Shown here one piece after another: positions 1-7,525 of a stretch of DNA of 64,000 bases. The translations under genes and the position numbers were made by a program. Source of the stretch: Actinomyces bowdenii (lineage in GTDB: Bacteria; Actinomycetota; Actinomycetes; Actinomycetales; Actinomycetaceae); the NCBI RefSeq assembly GCF_017592395.1, contig NZ_JAGFOU010000002.1, forward strand, positions 1-64,000, written 5' to 3'. The notes below the pieces were generated by a model. It ran no database searches, was not told the DNA's origin, and saw only the letters and a list, made by a program, of their open reading frames with translations. Within the stretch, counting starts at the first letter, position 1; every line of letters begins with the position of its first letter.

Positions 1-91
1 TTGGCACCCCAGTGATCCCCTCATCCCTTACTACTAATTCCACCAGACGGTTCAACTGCGCCCTGTCCAGGCCTGTGATACCCTTGCTCAT
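1..91 (-). CDS. Transposase N-terminus, truncated by window edge
   Basis: Thirty codons of a minus-strand reading frame start at the ATG at 91-89 and run off the left edge. The peptide starts MSKGITGLDRAQLNRLVELV and resembles the N-terminal helical segment of the helix-turn-helix 'transposase family' proteins of IS5-like elements, which often carry a Gly-Leu-(T/D)-x-x-Q/E-x-x-x-L-V pattern. A weak ribosome binding site (AGGA) lies 9-12 bases upstream, inside the stem of the inverted repeat at 91-154. Base composition is clearly lower in GC than the rest of the window, fitting a mobile element. Only the first 30 residues are visible, so the family is uncertain. Confidence 0.5.
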   Translation of the reverse strand, partial: MSKGITGLDRAQLNRLVELVVRDEGITGVP

Positions 92-154
92 GACGGCTCG
101 TTCCTGAGAGGTTTTCGTTATGCAATCTGATTCTCTCAGACCAACGAGCCGTCA
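91..154. repeat. Inverted repeat abutting the transposase start codon
   Basis: Bases 91-110 and 133-154 are near-perfect inverted copies (left arm TGACGGCTCGTTCCTGAGAG; the right arm differs by two extra bases and one substitution), separated by 22 bases. On the minus strand the left arm contains the AGGA Shine-Dalgarno-like sequence and ends at the ATG of the truncated transposase. It may be the terminal inverted repeat of the insertion sequence, or a hairpin that hides the transposase start from ribosomes. Both are inference; the repeat itself is directly visible. Confidence 0.75.
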
Positions 155-234
155 CCCATCTAACACGCCGAACACCTACCCCCAGTAAACACCCCTGAAT
201 AACCTTCTATATAAATAACTTCTACCCGCTCGCA

Positions 235-885
235 GTGCTATTCCTCTACATGTCAGCGGGACTCGCTCTCGGGGTGCTTCTCATAGGCCTGCTCCTGGCT
301 TATGCCAGATCGTCGCGGCGGCGGTTCCGGCTGGTTCTGGGGGGAGTGGAGCTGAGAAGCCCGGGGCTCTTCCTCGTCGGGGAGCTCTGCATCGTCATTC
401 TCCTCCTCATCGGCGCCGGCGACACCCTCCTGCTGACCATCGTGTCGCCCTACGCCGATCAGTATGAAGGGCGCCACATAGCATTCATGGCGTCCCTCGC
501 GACGATCATCCTCCTCATCATCTCCTGGAGCATCACCGAGTCCTACGAGCTGCCGGGGCGCCGGGCGATCACGCTGAGTCCCGATGGACTCCGCGTCTCC
601 CGGAAGCACCGCCAGGCCATTGATGTTCCTTGGTGCTGCTCGCCACAGGTGATGGGGGTGAGGAGAAGGGACGGGGCAGTCATCATCAACCTCAACGAAG
701 GCATGATGAGGCCAGCCGAGATTCCCCTCCGTCTCGTGCCGATCAGCTACGTGCGTTTCGAGCAGATCATCTCGTTCTACGCAAGCCACCCGGAGTTGCG
801 ACACGAACTGGGCACTGATGCCGGGCTCGCACGGGTACAGGACCTCATGAGGCGCTACGCCTGGGAGATCGAGGAAGACCTCTGA
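235..885 (+). CDS. Hypothetical membrane protein with a C-terminal PH-like region
   Basis: The 216-residue protein has three likely membrane helices (about residues 3-23, 46-66 and 83-101) followed by a soluble C-terminal half. That half, from about residue 112, begins ITLSPDGLRVSRK and contains DVPW, a layout seen in bacterial PH-like (STM3941/YcxB-type) domains attached to membrane anchors. The start is uncertain: GTG at 235 and ATG at 250 are in frame and neither has a convincing ribosome binding site. The gene stands alone between the transposase fragment and the ABC operon, and its codon use is less GC-biased than that of its neighbours. Function unknown; the PH-like assignment is tentative. 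Confidence 0.6.
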   Translation: MLFLYMSAGLALGVLLIGLLLAYARSSRRRFRLVLGGVELRSPGLFLVGELCIVILLLIGAGDTLLLTIVSPYADQYEGRHIAFMASLATIILLIISWSITESYELPGRRAITLSPDGLRVSRKHRQAIDVPWCCSPQVMGVRRRDGAVIINLNEGMMRPAEIPLRLVPISYVRFEQIISFYASHPELRHELGTDAGLARVQDLMRRYAWEIEEDL

Positions 886-1051
886 TCCCCGCATGAACAG
901 GCCCAGGATTCGACCGCGGTAGAGGGAGGGGCCGCGCCAGCCGGCGAGCCCCCGGCGGTGCCGCGCCAGAACCATCCGATGACCGGCCGCCGGTATCGAC
1001 AATCGTGGGCGGAGGAGGCCCCAGGGGAGGACGGCTCTCACGAGCGAGGGG

Positions 1052-1083
1052 CACGGGTGTCCACCGATCGGTGGACACCCGTG
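1052..1083. promoter_or_regulatory. Perfect 32-bp palindrome upstream of the ABC exporter operon
   Basis: Bases 1052-1083 read identically on both strands, with half-site CACGGGTGTCCACCGA and no central spacer. It lies 51 bases upstream of the ABC ATPase start codon, after an orphan gene that ends at 885. The position in front of an exporter operon that encodes its own two-component regulator suggests an operator. The lack of a loop makes it a poor intrinsic terminator, though cruciform or termination roles cannot be excluded. Confidence 0.75.
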
Positions 1084-1134
1084 TGAGTCGGCTGATGGCT
1101 ACCGCCCACGCGGGCCAGTTCCAACACTGGAGCC

Positions 1135-2133
1135 ATGACCAGCACCGGCACGGCCCCCGCCACCAGCACCGATCCCGCCACCACGGCGGCCCCTGCCCAT
1201 GACGCGACCACCGCCCCGACCCCCACCACCGCCGCAGCGGCCCATGCCGCCAGCGCCCCGGCCATCGATATCCGCTCCCTGACCAAGTCCTACGGGGCCA
1301 AGCAGGTCCTGGACGGCCTCGACCTCACCGTCCCGGCCGGCAGTGTCCTGGCCCTCCTGGGCCCCAACGGCGCCGGCAAGACCACCACGGTCGAGATCCT
1401 CCAGGGCCTGCGCCGCCCCGACTCCGGTGCTCTGGCCGTCCTGGGGCAGGACCCCCGCCGCGCCTCCCGCTCCTGGCGCGCCCGCCTGGGCATCGTCTCC
1501 CAGGCCTCCACCGACCTGGCCGACCTCACCGTCACCGAGGCCCTCACCCACATCTCCCGATTCTTCGCCGAGCCCGCCGGCGTCACCGAGACCATTGAGC
1601 GCGTCGGCCTGGCCGATGACGCCCGCACCCGGGCCTCGCGCCTGTCCGGCGGGCGCCGGCGCCGCCTCGACGTCGCCCTGGCCATCATCGGCCGGCCCGA
1701 GCTGCTGTTCCTCGATGAGCCCACCACCGGCTTCGACCCCCAGGCGCGCCGCGAGTTCTGGAGGCTTGTGGAGGACCTTCGCGACGACGGCACCACCGTG
1801 CTCCTGACCACCCACTACCTGGAGGAGGCCGCCCATCTGGCGGACGAGGTCGCCATCATCCTGGGCGGCCGCATCATCACCCACGGCACCCCCGAGCAGC
1901 TCGCCCGTCAGGCGGGCACCGAGCGGACCGTGCGCTGGATCGATAACGGCCGCCCCTACGAGACCAGCACCGCCACCCCCACCGCTGTCGTGCGCCACCT
2001 GCTCGATAGGCTGGCCGACGACGGCGGGGAGATCGAGGGCCTGGAGATCCTCACCCCCACCCTGGAGGAGCACTACCTGGCGCTCATCGCCGAGCACGCC
2101 CACCATGCCGCGCGGGATCGCGCCGCCTCCTGA
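1135..2133 (+). CDS. ABC transporter ATP-binding protein (ABC-2 exporter family)
   Basis: This 332-residue nucleotide-binding subunit powers the exporter completed by the permease that follows. An Ala/Thr/Pro-rich leader of about 42 residues precedes the ATPase domain. Visible motifs are Walker A GPNGAGKTT (about 76-84), a signature-like LSGGRRRRLD (170-179; the usual Gln after SGG is Arg), Walker B LLFLDEPTTGFD (190-201) and the switch histidine in TTHYLEEA (from 225). The fold and length fit the drug/lantibiotic/daunorubicin exporter class. The ATG at 1135 follows TGGAGCC. The permease, sensor kinase and response regulator follow in the same direction with short gaps or overlaps, so this is probably one operon. 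The substrate is not predictable. Confidence 0.9.
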   Translation: MTSTGTAPATSTDPATTAAPAHDATTAPTPTTAAAAHAASAPAIDIRSLTKSYGAKQVLDGLDLTVPAGSVLALLGPNGAGKTTTVEILQGLRRPDSGALAVLGQDPRRASRSWRARLGIVSQASTDLADLTVTEALTHISRFFAEPAGVTETIERVGLADDARTRASRLSGGRRRRLDVALAIIGRPELLFLDEPTTGFDPQARREFWRLVEDLRDDGTTVLLTTHYLEEAAHLADEVAIILGGRIITHGTPEQLARQAGTERTVRWIDNGRPYETSTATPTAVVRHLLDRLADDGGEIEGLEILTPTLEEHYLALIAEHAHHAARDRAAS

Positions 2134-2185
2134 GCCGCCCGCCACGTCGCCCACCTCCACCGGATCGCACGAAGGACCCTCCGCC

Positions 2186-3088
2186 ATGCCCACCGCACCG
2201 ACCCCCTCCATGCCCCCCGCCACCGCCGTCGTCGGCCCGGGCGCCATCCCGGGCCCGGCACCTGAGGATGCGCGCCCCGGCCAGCCCGCCCCGAGCCCGG
2301 CCGGCACCCTGGCCATCGTCGCCACCCTGACCCGCACCAGCCTGCTCACCTTCATCCGCGAGCCCGTCAGCCTGGCCATGCAGTTCTTCTACCCCTTGTT
2401 CATGCTGGGCATCTTCAACGCCGTCTTCCCCGACGACATCGCCCCCGGCGTGTCCTACGCCGAGTACCTCCTGCCCGCCATGATCACCACCGGCATCCTG
2501 ACCACCTGCCTTCAGCACCTCACCATCGCGGTGGCCACCGAGCGCGAGGACGGCGCCCTCAGGCGCCTGGCGATCCTGCCCGCCCCCGCCTGGGCGCATG
2601 TGGTCAGCAAATGCGCCTCCAACACGATCCTGGCCCTGGCCAACAGCGCGATGCTCATGCTCGTGGCCCACTACGGCCTGGACATCGACCTGCCCACCAC
2701 CACTCGCGCCTGGGGCCTGCTGAGTGCCACCTGCCTGCTCATGATCGCCACCTGCACCGCCCTGGGGCTGGCCATCGGCCGGATGAGCCCCACCGCCCGC
2801 TCCGCCGCAGGCCTCATCACCCCGGTGGTCATCATGCTCCAGTTCGTCTCGGGGATCTTCTTCCCCCTGTCCCAGCTGCCCGACTGGATGGTCCGCACCT
2901 TCTCCGTGCTGCCGGTGCGCTGGTCCGCAGAGCTCATGCGCGAGGCGCTCCTGCCCTCCACCTTCGCCGCGGCTGAGCCCACCGGCGCCTGGGAGACCGG
3001 CAGGGGGCTGGCGGTCGTGGCCGCCTGGCTGGTGGCAGGGGTCGTGGCCGCTATTGTCATCACCCGCCGCGATACGGTGGACCGGTGA
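2186..3088 (+). CDS. ABC-2 type transporter permease
   Basis: The membrane subunit of the exporter, about 300 residues from the ATG at 2186. That start is preferred over an in-frame ATG at 2105 because GAAGGA lies 9 bases upstream and the earlier one overlaps the ATPase gene without a ribosome binding site. After a Pro/Ala-rich head come about six hydrophobic helices. Segments such as FIREPVSLAMQFFYPLFMLGIFNAVF and VVIMLQFVSGIFFPLSQLPDWM are typical of ABC-2 permeases (the latter is the conserved membrane-reentry region before the last helix). The stop codon overlaps the kinase gene's GTG start (GTGA), indicating translational coupling. Confidence 0.9.
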   Translation: MPTAPTPSMPPATAVVGPGAIPGPAPEDARPGQPAPSPAGTLAIVATLTRTSLLTFIREPVSLAMQFFYPLFMLGIFNAVFPDDIAPGVSYAEYLLPAMITTGILTTCLQHLTIAVATEREDGALRRLAILPAPAWAHVVSKCASNTILALANSAMLMLVAHYGLDIDLPTTTRAWGLLSATCLLMIATCTALGLAIGRMSPTARSAAGLITPVVIMLQFVSGIFFPLSQLPDWMVRTFSVLPVRWSAELMREALLPSTFAAAEPTGAWETGRGLAVVAAWLVAGVVAAIVITRRDTVDR

Positions 3089-4332
3089 GACCCGCGGAAC
3101 CGATCGTGCCGGCGGCCTCGGCCCCCGACGCTCCGGTCCCTGCTCCCGCCCAGCCCGGGCGACAGGACGGGGAGGTGCCCGCAGCCCCGGCATCGCGCCG
3201 AGCATCGAGGGCGCCGGGGCAGCCTGCGGGGGCCGAGGCCACCGCCTGCGCCCCTGCGGCTGGGCGGGCCCCGGGGGCCATCGCTGCACTGCTGGACCGG
3301 CCACGGCCGCCGCGCTGGGCCTGGCGACTCCTGGCCTGGAGCTGCGCCGCCCTCACCCTGGGCCTGCTGTGGTGGCAGACCTGGGCCTTCGCGCTCTTCT
3401 TCATCGTCTTCCCCCTGCTGTGGGTCGTCCAGGACACCTTCCGGGCCGGGATCCGGGCCAATCTCCTCTTCGGTGCGGGCATCGCCGTTGTGGGTGGGAT
3501 CGGGCGCGACCCCTCCTGGGTGGTCACCGCACTTGTCTCCACCGGTTTCTCCCTGCTCATGGGCGTGTGGATGCAGCGGGTCCATGTGGCCCGCGCCCAG
3601 GCCGTCCAGGCGCTGGCGGACAAGCAGGAGGCCCTGGCCGCCCTGGTCGCCGCCCAGGAGCGGCTGGCCGCGGCCGAGCGCGCCGCCGGCATCGCCGTTG
3701 AGCGCGAGCGGTGGGCGCGGGAGGTTCACGACACCCTGGCCCAGGGCTTCGTCTCAGTTATCACCCTGGCCCAGGCGGCCCGAGCCGCGCATGAGGCACT
3801 GGCCGGGCCTGGTCGCGCGGCGCCGGAGGATCGGCGCAGCCGGGAGCTGGGGGAGCGCCTGCAGTGGATCGAGGAGATCGCACGGGACAACCTCATTGAG
3901 GCGCGCGCCCTGGTGGCCGGCGATGTTCCCAGTGCGCTGCATGAGGGGGGAGTGGCCTCGGCCCTGGAGCGTCTGGCCGCCGACCAGCACCGGCACGGCC
4001 TGGAGGTCTCGCTGACCACCAGCCTGCCCGAGGGCCTGCCCGTGTCCAGGCAGGTGGCGATCCTGCGCACGGTCCAGGAGTCGCTGAGCAATGTCGTGCG
4101 CCACGCCCAGGCCCGTACCGCCCAGATCAGCGCCGGGGTGCAGGACGGTGAGATCGTCATCGCCGTGCGCGATGACGGCCGGGGCACGCGCGGGGCCCCG
4201 GAGGGCACGGGCCTGAGCGGGATGAGGGCGCGCCTGGAGTCGATGGCGGGCACCCTGACCGTCGACCCGCTCCACGCCCCCGATGCTCAGGGTCGCACCG
4301 GCACGATCGTGGAGGCGAGGATGAGCCTATGA
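3085..4332 (+). CDS. Sensor histidine kinase (NarL/DesK-type)
   Basis: A 415-residue membrane sensor kinase. A disordered Pro/Ala-rich head (about 1-72) is followed by membrane helices between about 80 and 165, a short coiled-coil-like helix (170-208), a HisKA_3 dimerisation domain with phospho-acceptor His215 in EVHDTLAQG, and a HATPase domain with N-box QESLSNVVRHA and G-box DDGRGTRG...GTGLSGMRAR. There is no large extracellular domain, so it probably senses membrane or cell-wall stress, possibly through the adjacent ABC exporter as in LiaS/BceS-like arrangements (inference). It overlaps the permease (GTGA) and the response regulator (ATGA). Confidence 0.9.
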   Translation: MRPAEPIVPAASAPDAPVPAPAQPGRQDGEVPAAPASRRASRAPGQPAGAEATACAPAAGRAPGAIAALLDRPRPPRWAWRLLAWSCAALTLGLLWWQTWAFALFFIVFPLLWVVQDTFRAGIRANLLFGAGIAVVGGIGRDPSWVVTALVSTGFSLLMGVWMQRVHVARAQAVQALADKQEALAALVAAQERLAAAERAAGIAVERERWAREVHDTLAQGFVSVITLAQAARAAHEALAGPGRAAPEDRRSRELGERLQWIEEIARDNLIEARALVAGDVPSALHEGGVASALERLAADQHRHGLEVSLTTSLPEGLPVSRQVAILRTVQESLSNVVRHAQARTAQISAGVQDGEIVIAVRDDGRGTRGAPEGTGLSGMRARLESMAGTLTVDPLHAPDAQGRTGTIVEARMSL

Positions 4333-5138
4333 GCCCTGAGGACAACCGCGTCGGAGCGCCCACCCCGGGGACGGAGCCCGCACCGTCTCATCCCCTCGGC
4401 CCCGATCTCGTACTTCCAACCGCCGAGATGGAGGCCGAGGGGACGAGATCGGCGAGCCCGCCGGTGCGGGTCCTGGTCGTCGACGACCACCCGGTCGTGC
4501 GCCTGGGGATCGTCGGCATGCTCGCCGACCAGGAGGACCTGCGGGTGGTGGGGCAGGCCGACGACGGCCGCCAGGCCCTGGAGGCCGTTGCCGAGCTCGA
4601 CCCCGACGTCGTGCTCATGGACCTGCGCATGCCGGTGCTCGACGGCGTGGAGGCCACCCGGCGCATCGCGGCCCTGGATGATGGCCCGCGCGTGGTGGTG
4701 CTGACCACCTACGACACCGACGGGGACATCCTGCGGGCCGTGGAGGCCGGGGCCATCGGCTACCTGCTCAAGGACTCCCCGCGGGGTGAGGTCCTGGCCG
4801 CGGTGCGGGCCGCTGCGGTGGGGCGCAGCGCCCTGAGCCCCACGGTGAGCACCCGTCTGGTCGGGGCGGCCCGCAGCAGGGGCGCTGCCCCCGGCGCCGG
4901 TGGGTCTCGCGGGGCGGGTGTGTCTCGGGGTGGGCCGGTGAGCCTTTCCCCGCGTGAGTGCCAGGTGCTGGAGGCGGTGGCGCGGGGTCTGTCCAACAGC
5001 CAGATCGGCAGCGAGCTCTACATCACCGAGGCCACGGTCAAGACTCATCTGTTGCGGGCTTATGGCAAGCTCGGGGTGGAGACGCGCACGGCTGCGGTCA
5101 CTGAGGCGCTGCGCCGTGGCCTGCTCGACCTGGGCTGA
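4329..5138 (+). CDS. Response regulator, NarL/LuxR family
   Basis: A 269-residue DNA-binding regulator paired with the preceding kinase. A nonconserved N-terminal extension of about 46 residues comes before the receiver domain (VRVLVVDDHPVV; phospho-acceptor Asp98 in VVLMDLRMP; Lys in YLLKDS). A Gly/Ser/Ala-rich linker leads to a LuxR helix-turn-helix (SLSPRECQVLEAVARGLSNSQIG ... TEATVKTHL). The start overlaps the kinase stop (ATGA), but an in-frame ATG at 4429 would remove most of the odd extension; the extension DNA contains the crossing decamer structure at 4392-4452. Likely targets include its own operon, possibly through the 1052-1083 palindrome (inference). Confidence 0.9.
   Translation: MSPEDNRVGAPTPGTEPAPSHPLGPDLVLPTAEMEAEGTRSASPPVRVLVVDDHPVVRLGIVGMLADQEDLRVVGQADDGRQALEAVAELDPDVVLMDLRMPVLDGVEATRRIAALDDGPRVVVLTTYDTDGDILRAVEAGAIGYLLKDSPRGEVLAAVRAAAVGRSALSPTVSTRLVGAARSRGAAPGAGGSRGAGVSRGGPVSLSPRECQVLEAVARGLSNSQIGSELYITEATVKTHLLRAYGKLGVETRTAAVTEALRRGLLDLG
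4392..4452 (+). other. Crossing complementary decamers (A-B-A'-B') at the regulator 5' end
   Basis: Two adjacent 10-mers, CCCCTCGGCC (4392-4401) and CCGATCTCGT (4402-4411), are followed after 21 bases by their exact reverse complements GGCCGAGGGG (4433-4442) and ACGAGATCGG (4443-4452) in the same order. Nested complements form a hairpin; this order forms an H-type pseudoknot if both stems pair in RNA, or two mutually exclusive hairpins. The region lies in the nonconserved N-terminal extension of the response regulator and spans an alternative start ATG at 4429. A role in start-site or expression control is inference. Confidence 0.65.
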
Positions 5139-5170
5139 GTCCTGGTGGTCGGGCCGGGTTGGGGTCCGCT

Positions 5171-5295
5171 GGTGTCCAGATCCCTGACAAAGGGGGGTTG
5201 AGGGGTGTGCTGCGTTGATATGGATCCGCATGATCCTGCGGTTCCTTCTCGCCGTTGAGCGGCGCGGGAAGTCCTTTGTCAGGGATCTGGACACC
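5171..5295. repeat. MITE-like element with 23-bp perfect terminal inverted repeats
   Basis: Bases 5171-5193 and 5273-5295 are perfect 23-bp inverted copies (outer part GGTGTCCAGATCCCTGACAA) around a 79-bp interior that holds a small internal hairpin (CCGCA...TGCGG, 5227-5242). The unit sits between the convergent 3' ends of the response regulator and the dehydratase genes. Size and structure resemble a miniature inverted-repeat transposable element; no clear target-site duplication is seen. It could also act as a two-way transcription barrier, but the loop is long for an intrinsic terminator. Confidence 0.7.
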
Positions 5296-5363
5296 CAACC
5301 CTCCACGACCTCCGCGGGGCGCCGGGGCAGCCCGCTCGGTCCCGGCCCCGGTGATCGGAGGGC

Positions 5364-6434
5364 TCAGCGATCCGGGGAGACGCCGGCCAGCTCCTCGTCA
5401 TCGGCGTTGCCGCCGGTGCAGACCACGGCACAGGGGCCGCCGCGCTCCAGGCGCCCCTCGTCGGCCATGAGGCCCGCCAGGGACGCCGCTCCCGCGCCCT
5501 CGGCCAGGGTGTGGGCGCGGGTGGCCATGAGGCGGACCGCCCGCTGGATGTCCTCGTCACTGACCAGGAGGAAGTTGTCCAGGCGCTCGCGCAGCACCGA
5601 CTGGGTCAGGGCGAATCCGGTGCCGACCGCCAGGCCCGCCACCCGTGTCGTGCAGGGGGCGCTGAGCGGCTCACCGCTGCGCCAGGAGCGGTAGGCGGCC
5701 GGGGCCGAGGCGGACTGGACCGCCACCACCCGGCACTGGGGGGCCAGGGCATCGCGCACCAGGCAGGCACCCGCCGCCCCCGATCCCGATCCCGCCGGCA
5801 CGTACACCGTCGTGAGATCGCCGTGGCGCAGGAACAGCTCGAGGTAGACCGTGGCATGTCCCAGGACGATCGCCGGCTCATCGCCGGGGGAGACCAGGCG
5901 CAGGCCGTCGGTCTCGGCCAGGCGGGCGGCGTGGGCCAGGGAGTCGCACATCGTCGCCCCCTCCACCACGACCTGCGCGCCCAGGGCCCGCACCGCCTCG
6001 ACCTTGCGCGCCGGGGCGCTCAGGGGCATGACCACGCAGACCGGCACGCCCCGCCGGGCCCCGGCCCAGGCCAGGGACTGGGCGTGGTTGCCGGTGGAGG
6101 CCGTCACCACCCCCGTGCGGCGCTCCCGGGGGCCCAGGGCCGCCATGAGCGCCACCCCGCCGCGCACCTTGAAGGCCCCGGTGGGCTGGACATTCTCGTG
6201 CTTGACCACGACCTCGACCCCGGCGGCCTCATCGAGCAGCGGGTAGGACCAGGCCGGGGTCTCGGGCAGCAGGGCGCGCACCTCGTCGAAGGCGCGCAGC
6301 ACGGCGGCGAAGTCCAGTCCTGCGGGCGCCGGGCGGGCGGCGCTGGGGGATGCGGCGCCGGCGGCGCCCGGGCCGATCGCTGTGGTGGTCGCAGTGGTGG
6401 TCGCAGTGGCGGTGCTGAGCATGCCCTCCATCAT
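5364..6434 (-). CDS. PLP-dependent threonine/serine dehydratase-like enzyme
   Basis: About 356 residues of the fold-type II PLP family (threonine ammonia-lyase / serine or hydroxyaspartate dehydratase). The PLP-binding lysine is in PTGAFKVRGG, the substrate loop is ASTGNHAQ, and the phosphate-binding loop is PAGSGSGAAG; the last two match the family's SSGNHAQ and PVGGGG(L) patterns. There is no C-terminal ACT domain, so it is not the long allosteric biosynthetic form. The start is uncertain: ATGs at 6449, 6434, 6431 and 6422 are possible; 6434 is chosen because of a G-rich stretch just upstream. It is transcribed divergently from a LysR regulator, which probably controls it. Exact substrate unknown. 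Confidence 0.8.
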   Translation of the reverse strand: MMEGMLSTATATTTATTTAIGPGAAGAASPSAARPAPAGLDFAAVLRAFDEVRALLPETPAWSYPLLDEAAGVEVVVKHENVQPTGAFKVRGGVALMAALGPRERRTGVVTASTGNHAQSLAWAGARRGVPVCVVMPLSAPARKVEAVRALGAQVVVEGATMCDSLAHAARLAETDGLRLVSPGDEPAIVLGHATVYLELFLRHGDLTTVYVPAGSGSGAAGACLVRDALAPQCRVVAVQSASAPAAYRSWRSGEPLSAPCTTRVAGLAVGTGFALTQSVLRERLDNFLLVSDEDIQRAVRLMATRAHTLAEGAGAASLAGLMADEGRLERGGPCAVVCTGGNADDEELAGVSPDR

Positions 6435-6460
6435 CCCCACCCCCGTCATATCAGTCCAAT

Positions 6461-6497
6461 GCATGTTTTTTCGATATCCAATCAAGTTTGGACATGC
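6461..6497. promoter_or_regulatory. Candidate LysR operator in the dehydratase/lysR intergenic region
   Basis: The AT-rich divergent promoter region contains TCCAA (6477-6481) and TTGGA (6488-6492), an interrupted palindrome flanked by outer GCATG (6461-6465) and CATGC (6493-6497). The core fits the T-N11-A style of LysR boxes and lies between the two divergent genes, where an autoregulating LysR protein normally binds. Binding is inferred from position and symmetry only. Confidence 0.5.
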
Positions 6498-6504
6498 TTT
6501 GGCG

Positions 6505-6510
6505 TAGCAT
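6505..6510 (+). promoter_or_regulatory. -10 hexamer (TAGCAT) for a leaderless lysR transcript
   Basis: TAGCAT ends 6 bases before the ATG at 6517 and no Shine-Dalgarno sequence is present. Transcription starting about 7 bases after the hexamer would begin at the start codon. The same spacing occurs at 49425, 53760, 57716 and 61542, which supports the reading. Confidence 0.5.
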
Positions 6511-6516
6511 GGTCCC

Positions 6517-7422
6517 ATGCTCGACCTCCGCCAGCTCGAGGCCCTTGTCGCCCTGTCCCACCACGGCACCGTCTCGGCCGCCGCCCGGGCGCTGGGCTAC
6601 AGCCAGCCCACCGTCTCCCACCACCTGGCCGCGCTCGCGCGCGCCACCGGGGCGGTTCTGGTGGCCCGGGCCGGGCGCGGGGTGCGCCTGACCCAGGAGG
6701 GGCGGGCCCTGGCGGCGCGCGGCGAGGAGATCCTGGGGCTCATGGACCGGGCCGAGCGCGAGATCGGGGCCATGGCGCGCGCCGAGGCGGGGCGGGTGCG
6801 CCTGGCCGCCTTCCCCTCGGCCGTGGCCTCCCTGGTGCCCGGTGTTCTGGCCCTCCTGCACGAGCGCCACCCCGGCCTGGTCGTCGAGCTGATCGATGCC
6901 GAGCCCCCCGAGGCCCTGGAGGCCCTGAGCCGGGGGCGGGTCGACGCCGCCCTGTCCTTCTCCTACGCCGAGGGCGAGGAGGACCGCGAGGGCACCCGGA
7001 CCATTCCGCTCATGGACGACCCGCTCTACCTCGTCACCGGCCCCGATGGGATCGAGGACATCGCCCAGGGCGGCCGGTGCCGGTGGATCACCGGCTGTGC
7101 GCGCTGCCATGAGGAGCTGGCCGCCGTGGGCCGCTCGGCAGGCTTCGAGCCGGAGGTGGCCTACGCCAGTGACGATTACGTCGCCGTCCAGGGCCTGGTG
7201 GCCGCGGGTCTTGGCGCGTGCCTGCTGCCGGGCATGGCCCTGCGCGCCTACCGCCACCCCGAGGTCGTCGTGCGCCCGCTGGCCGGCGAGCGCCGTCACG
7301 TGGCCATCGTCGTCCACGCCGCCGTGCCGCGCCCCGCCGCCATCGACGCCCTGGTCGGCGCCTGCCGCGGTGCCGCCGAGGCCGTGGCCCCCGGCGGTTC
7401 GCGGATCCCCGTGGCGGTCTGA
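6517..7422 (+). CDS. LysR family transcriptional regulator
   Basis: A 301-residue regulator with the N-terminal winged helix-turn-helix (LRQLEALVALSHHGTVSAAA, recognition helix near SQPTVSHHLAALA), a linker helix rich in Arg/Glu, and a periplasmic-binding-like effector domain (about 90-295). The effector domain contains the usual GRVDAALSF and GLGACLLPGMAL segments. The gene is divergent from the PLP-dependent dehydratase, the standard LysR regulator-target layout. The start codon follows a -10-like TAGCAT by 6 bases, pointing to a leaderless message. The effector is unknown, perhaps an amino acid handled by the dehydratase. Confidence 0.9.
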   Translation: MLDLRQLEALVALSHHGTVSAAARALGYSQPTVSHHLAALARATGAVLVARAGRGVRLTQEGRALAARGEEILGLMDRAEREIGAMARAEAGRVRLAAFPSAVASLVPGVLALLHERHPGLVVELIDAEPPEALEALSRGRVDAALSFSYAEGEEDREGTRTIPLMDDPLYLVTGPDGIEDIAQGGRCRWITGCARCHEELAAVGRSAGFEPEVAYASDDYVAVQGLVAAGLGACLLPGMALRAYRHPEVVVRPLAGERRHVAIVVHAAVPRPAAIDALVGACRGAAEAVAPGGSRIPVAV

Positions 7423-7525
7423 GCCGGGCGCTGCGCGGACTGCTGGCCACTGCTGCCGCCGCGCCCTGGTGCGCAAGCGGGCGCGGGGGCTGGGGCGGCC
7501 TTGCAGCGGGCCCGGCCTGGCCCGC

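Noticed and set aside
2105-2185. Earlier ATG for the ABC permease
   Set aside because: It overlaps the ATPase gene and lacks a ribosome binding site, whereas ATG 2186 has GAAGGA at proper distance.
3726-4275. Minus-strand frames opposite the sensor kinase
   Set aside because: Antisense shadows of the kinase ATPase domain without start signals.
5171-5295. Classical intrinsic terminator
   Set aside because: The 79-base loop is too long for an efficient terminator; the unit is better described as MITE-like.
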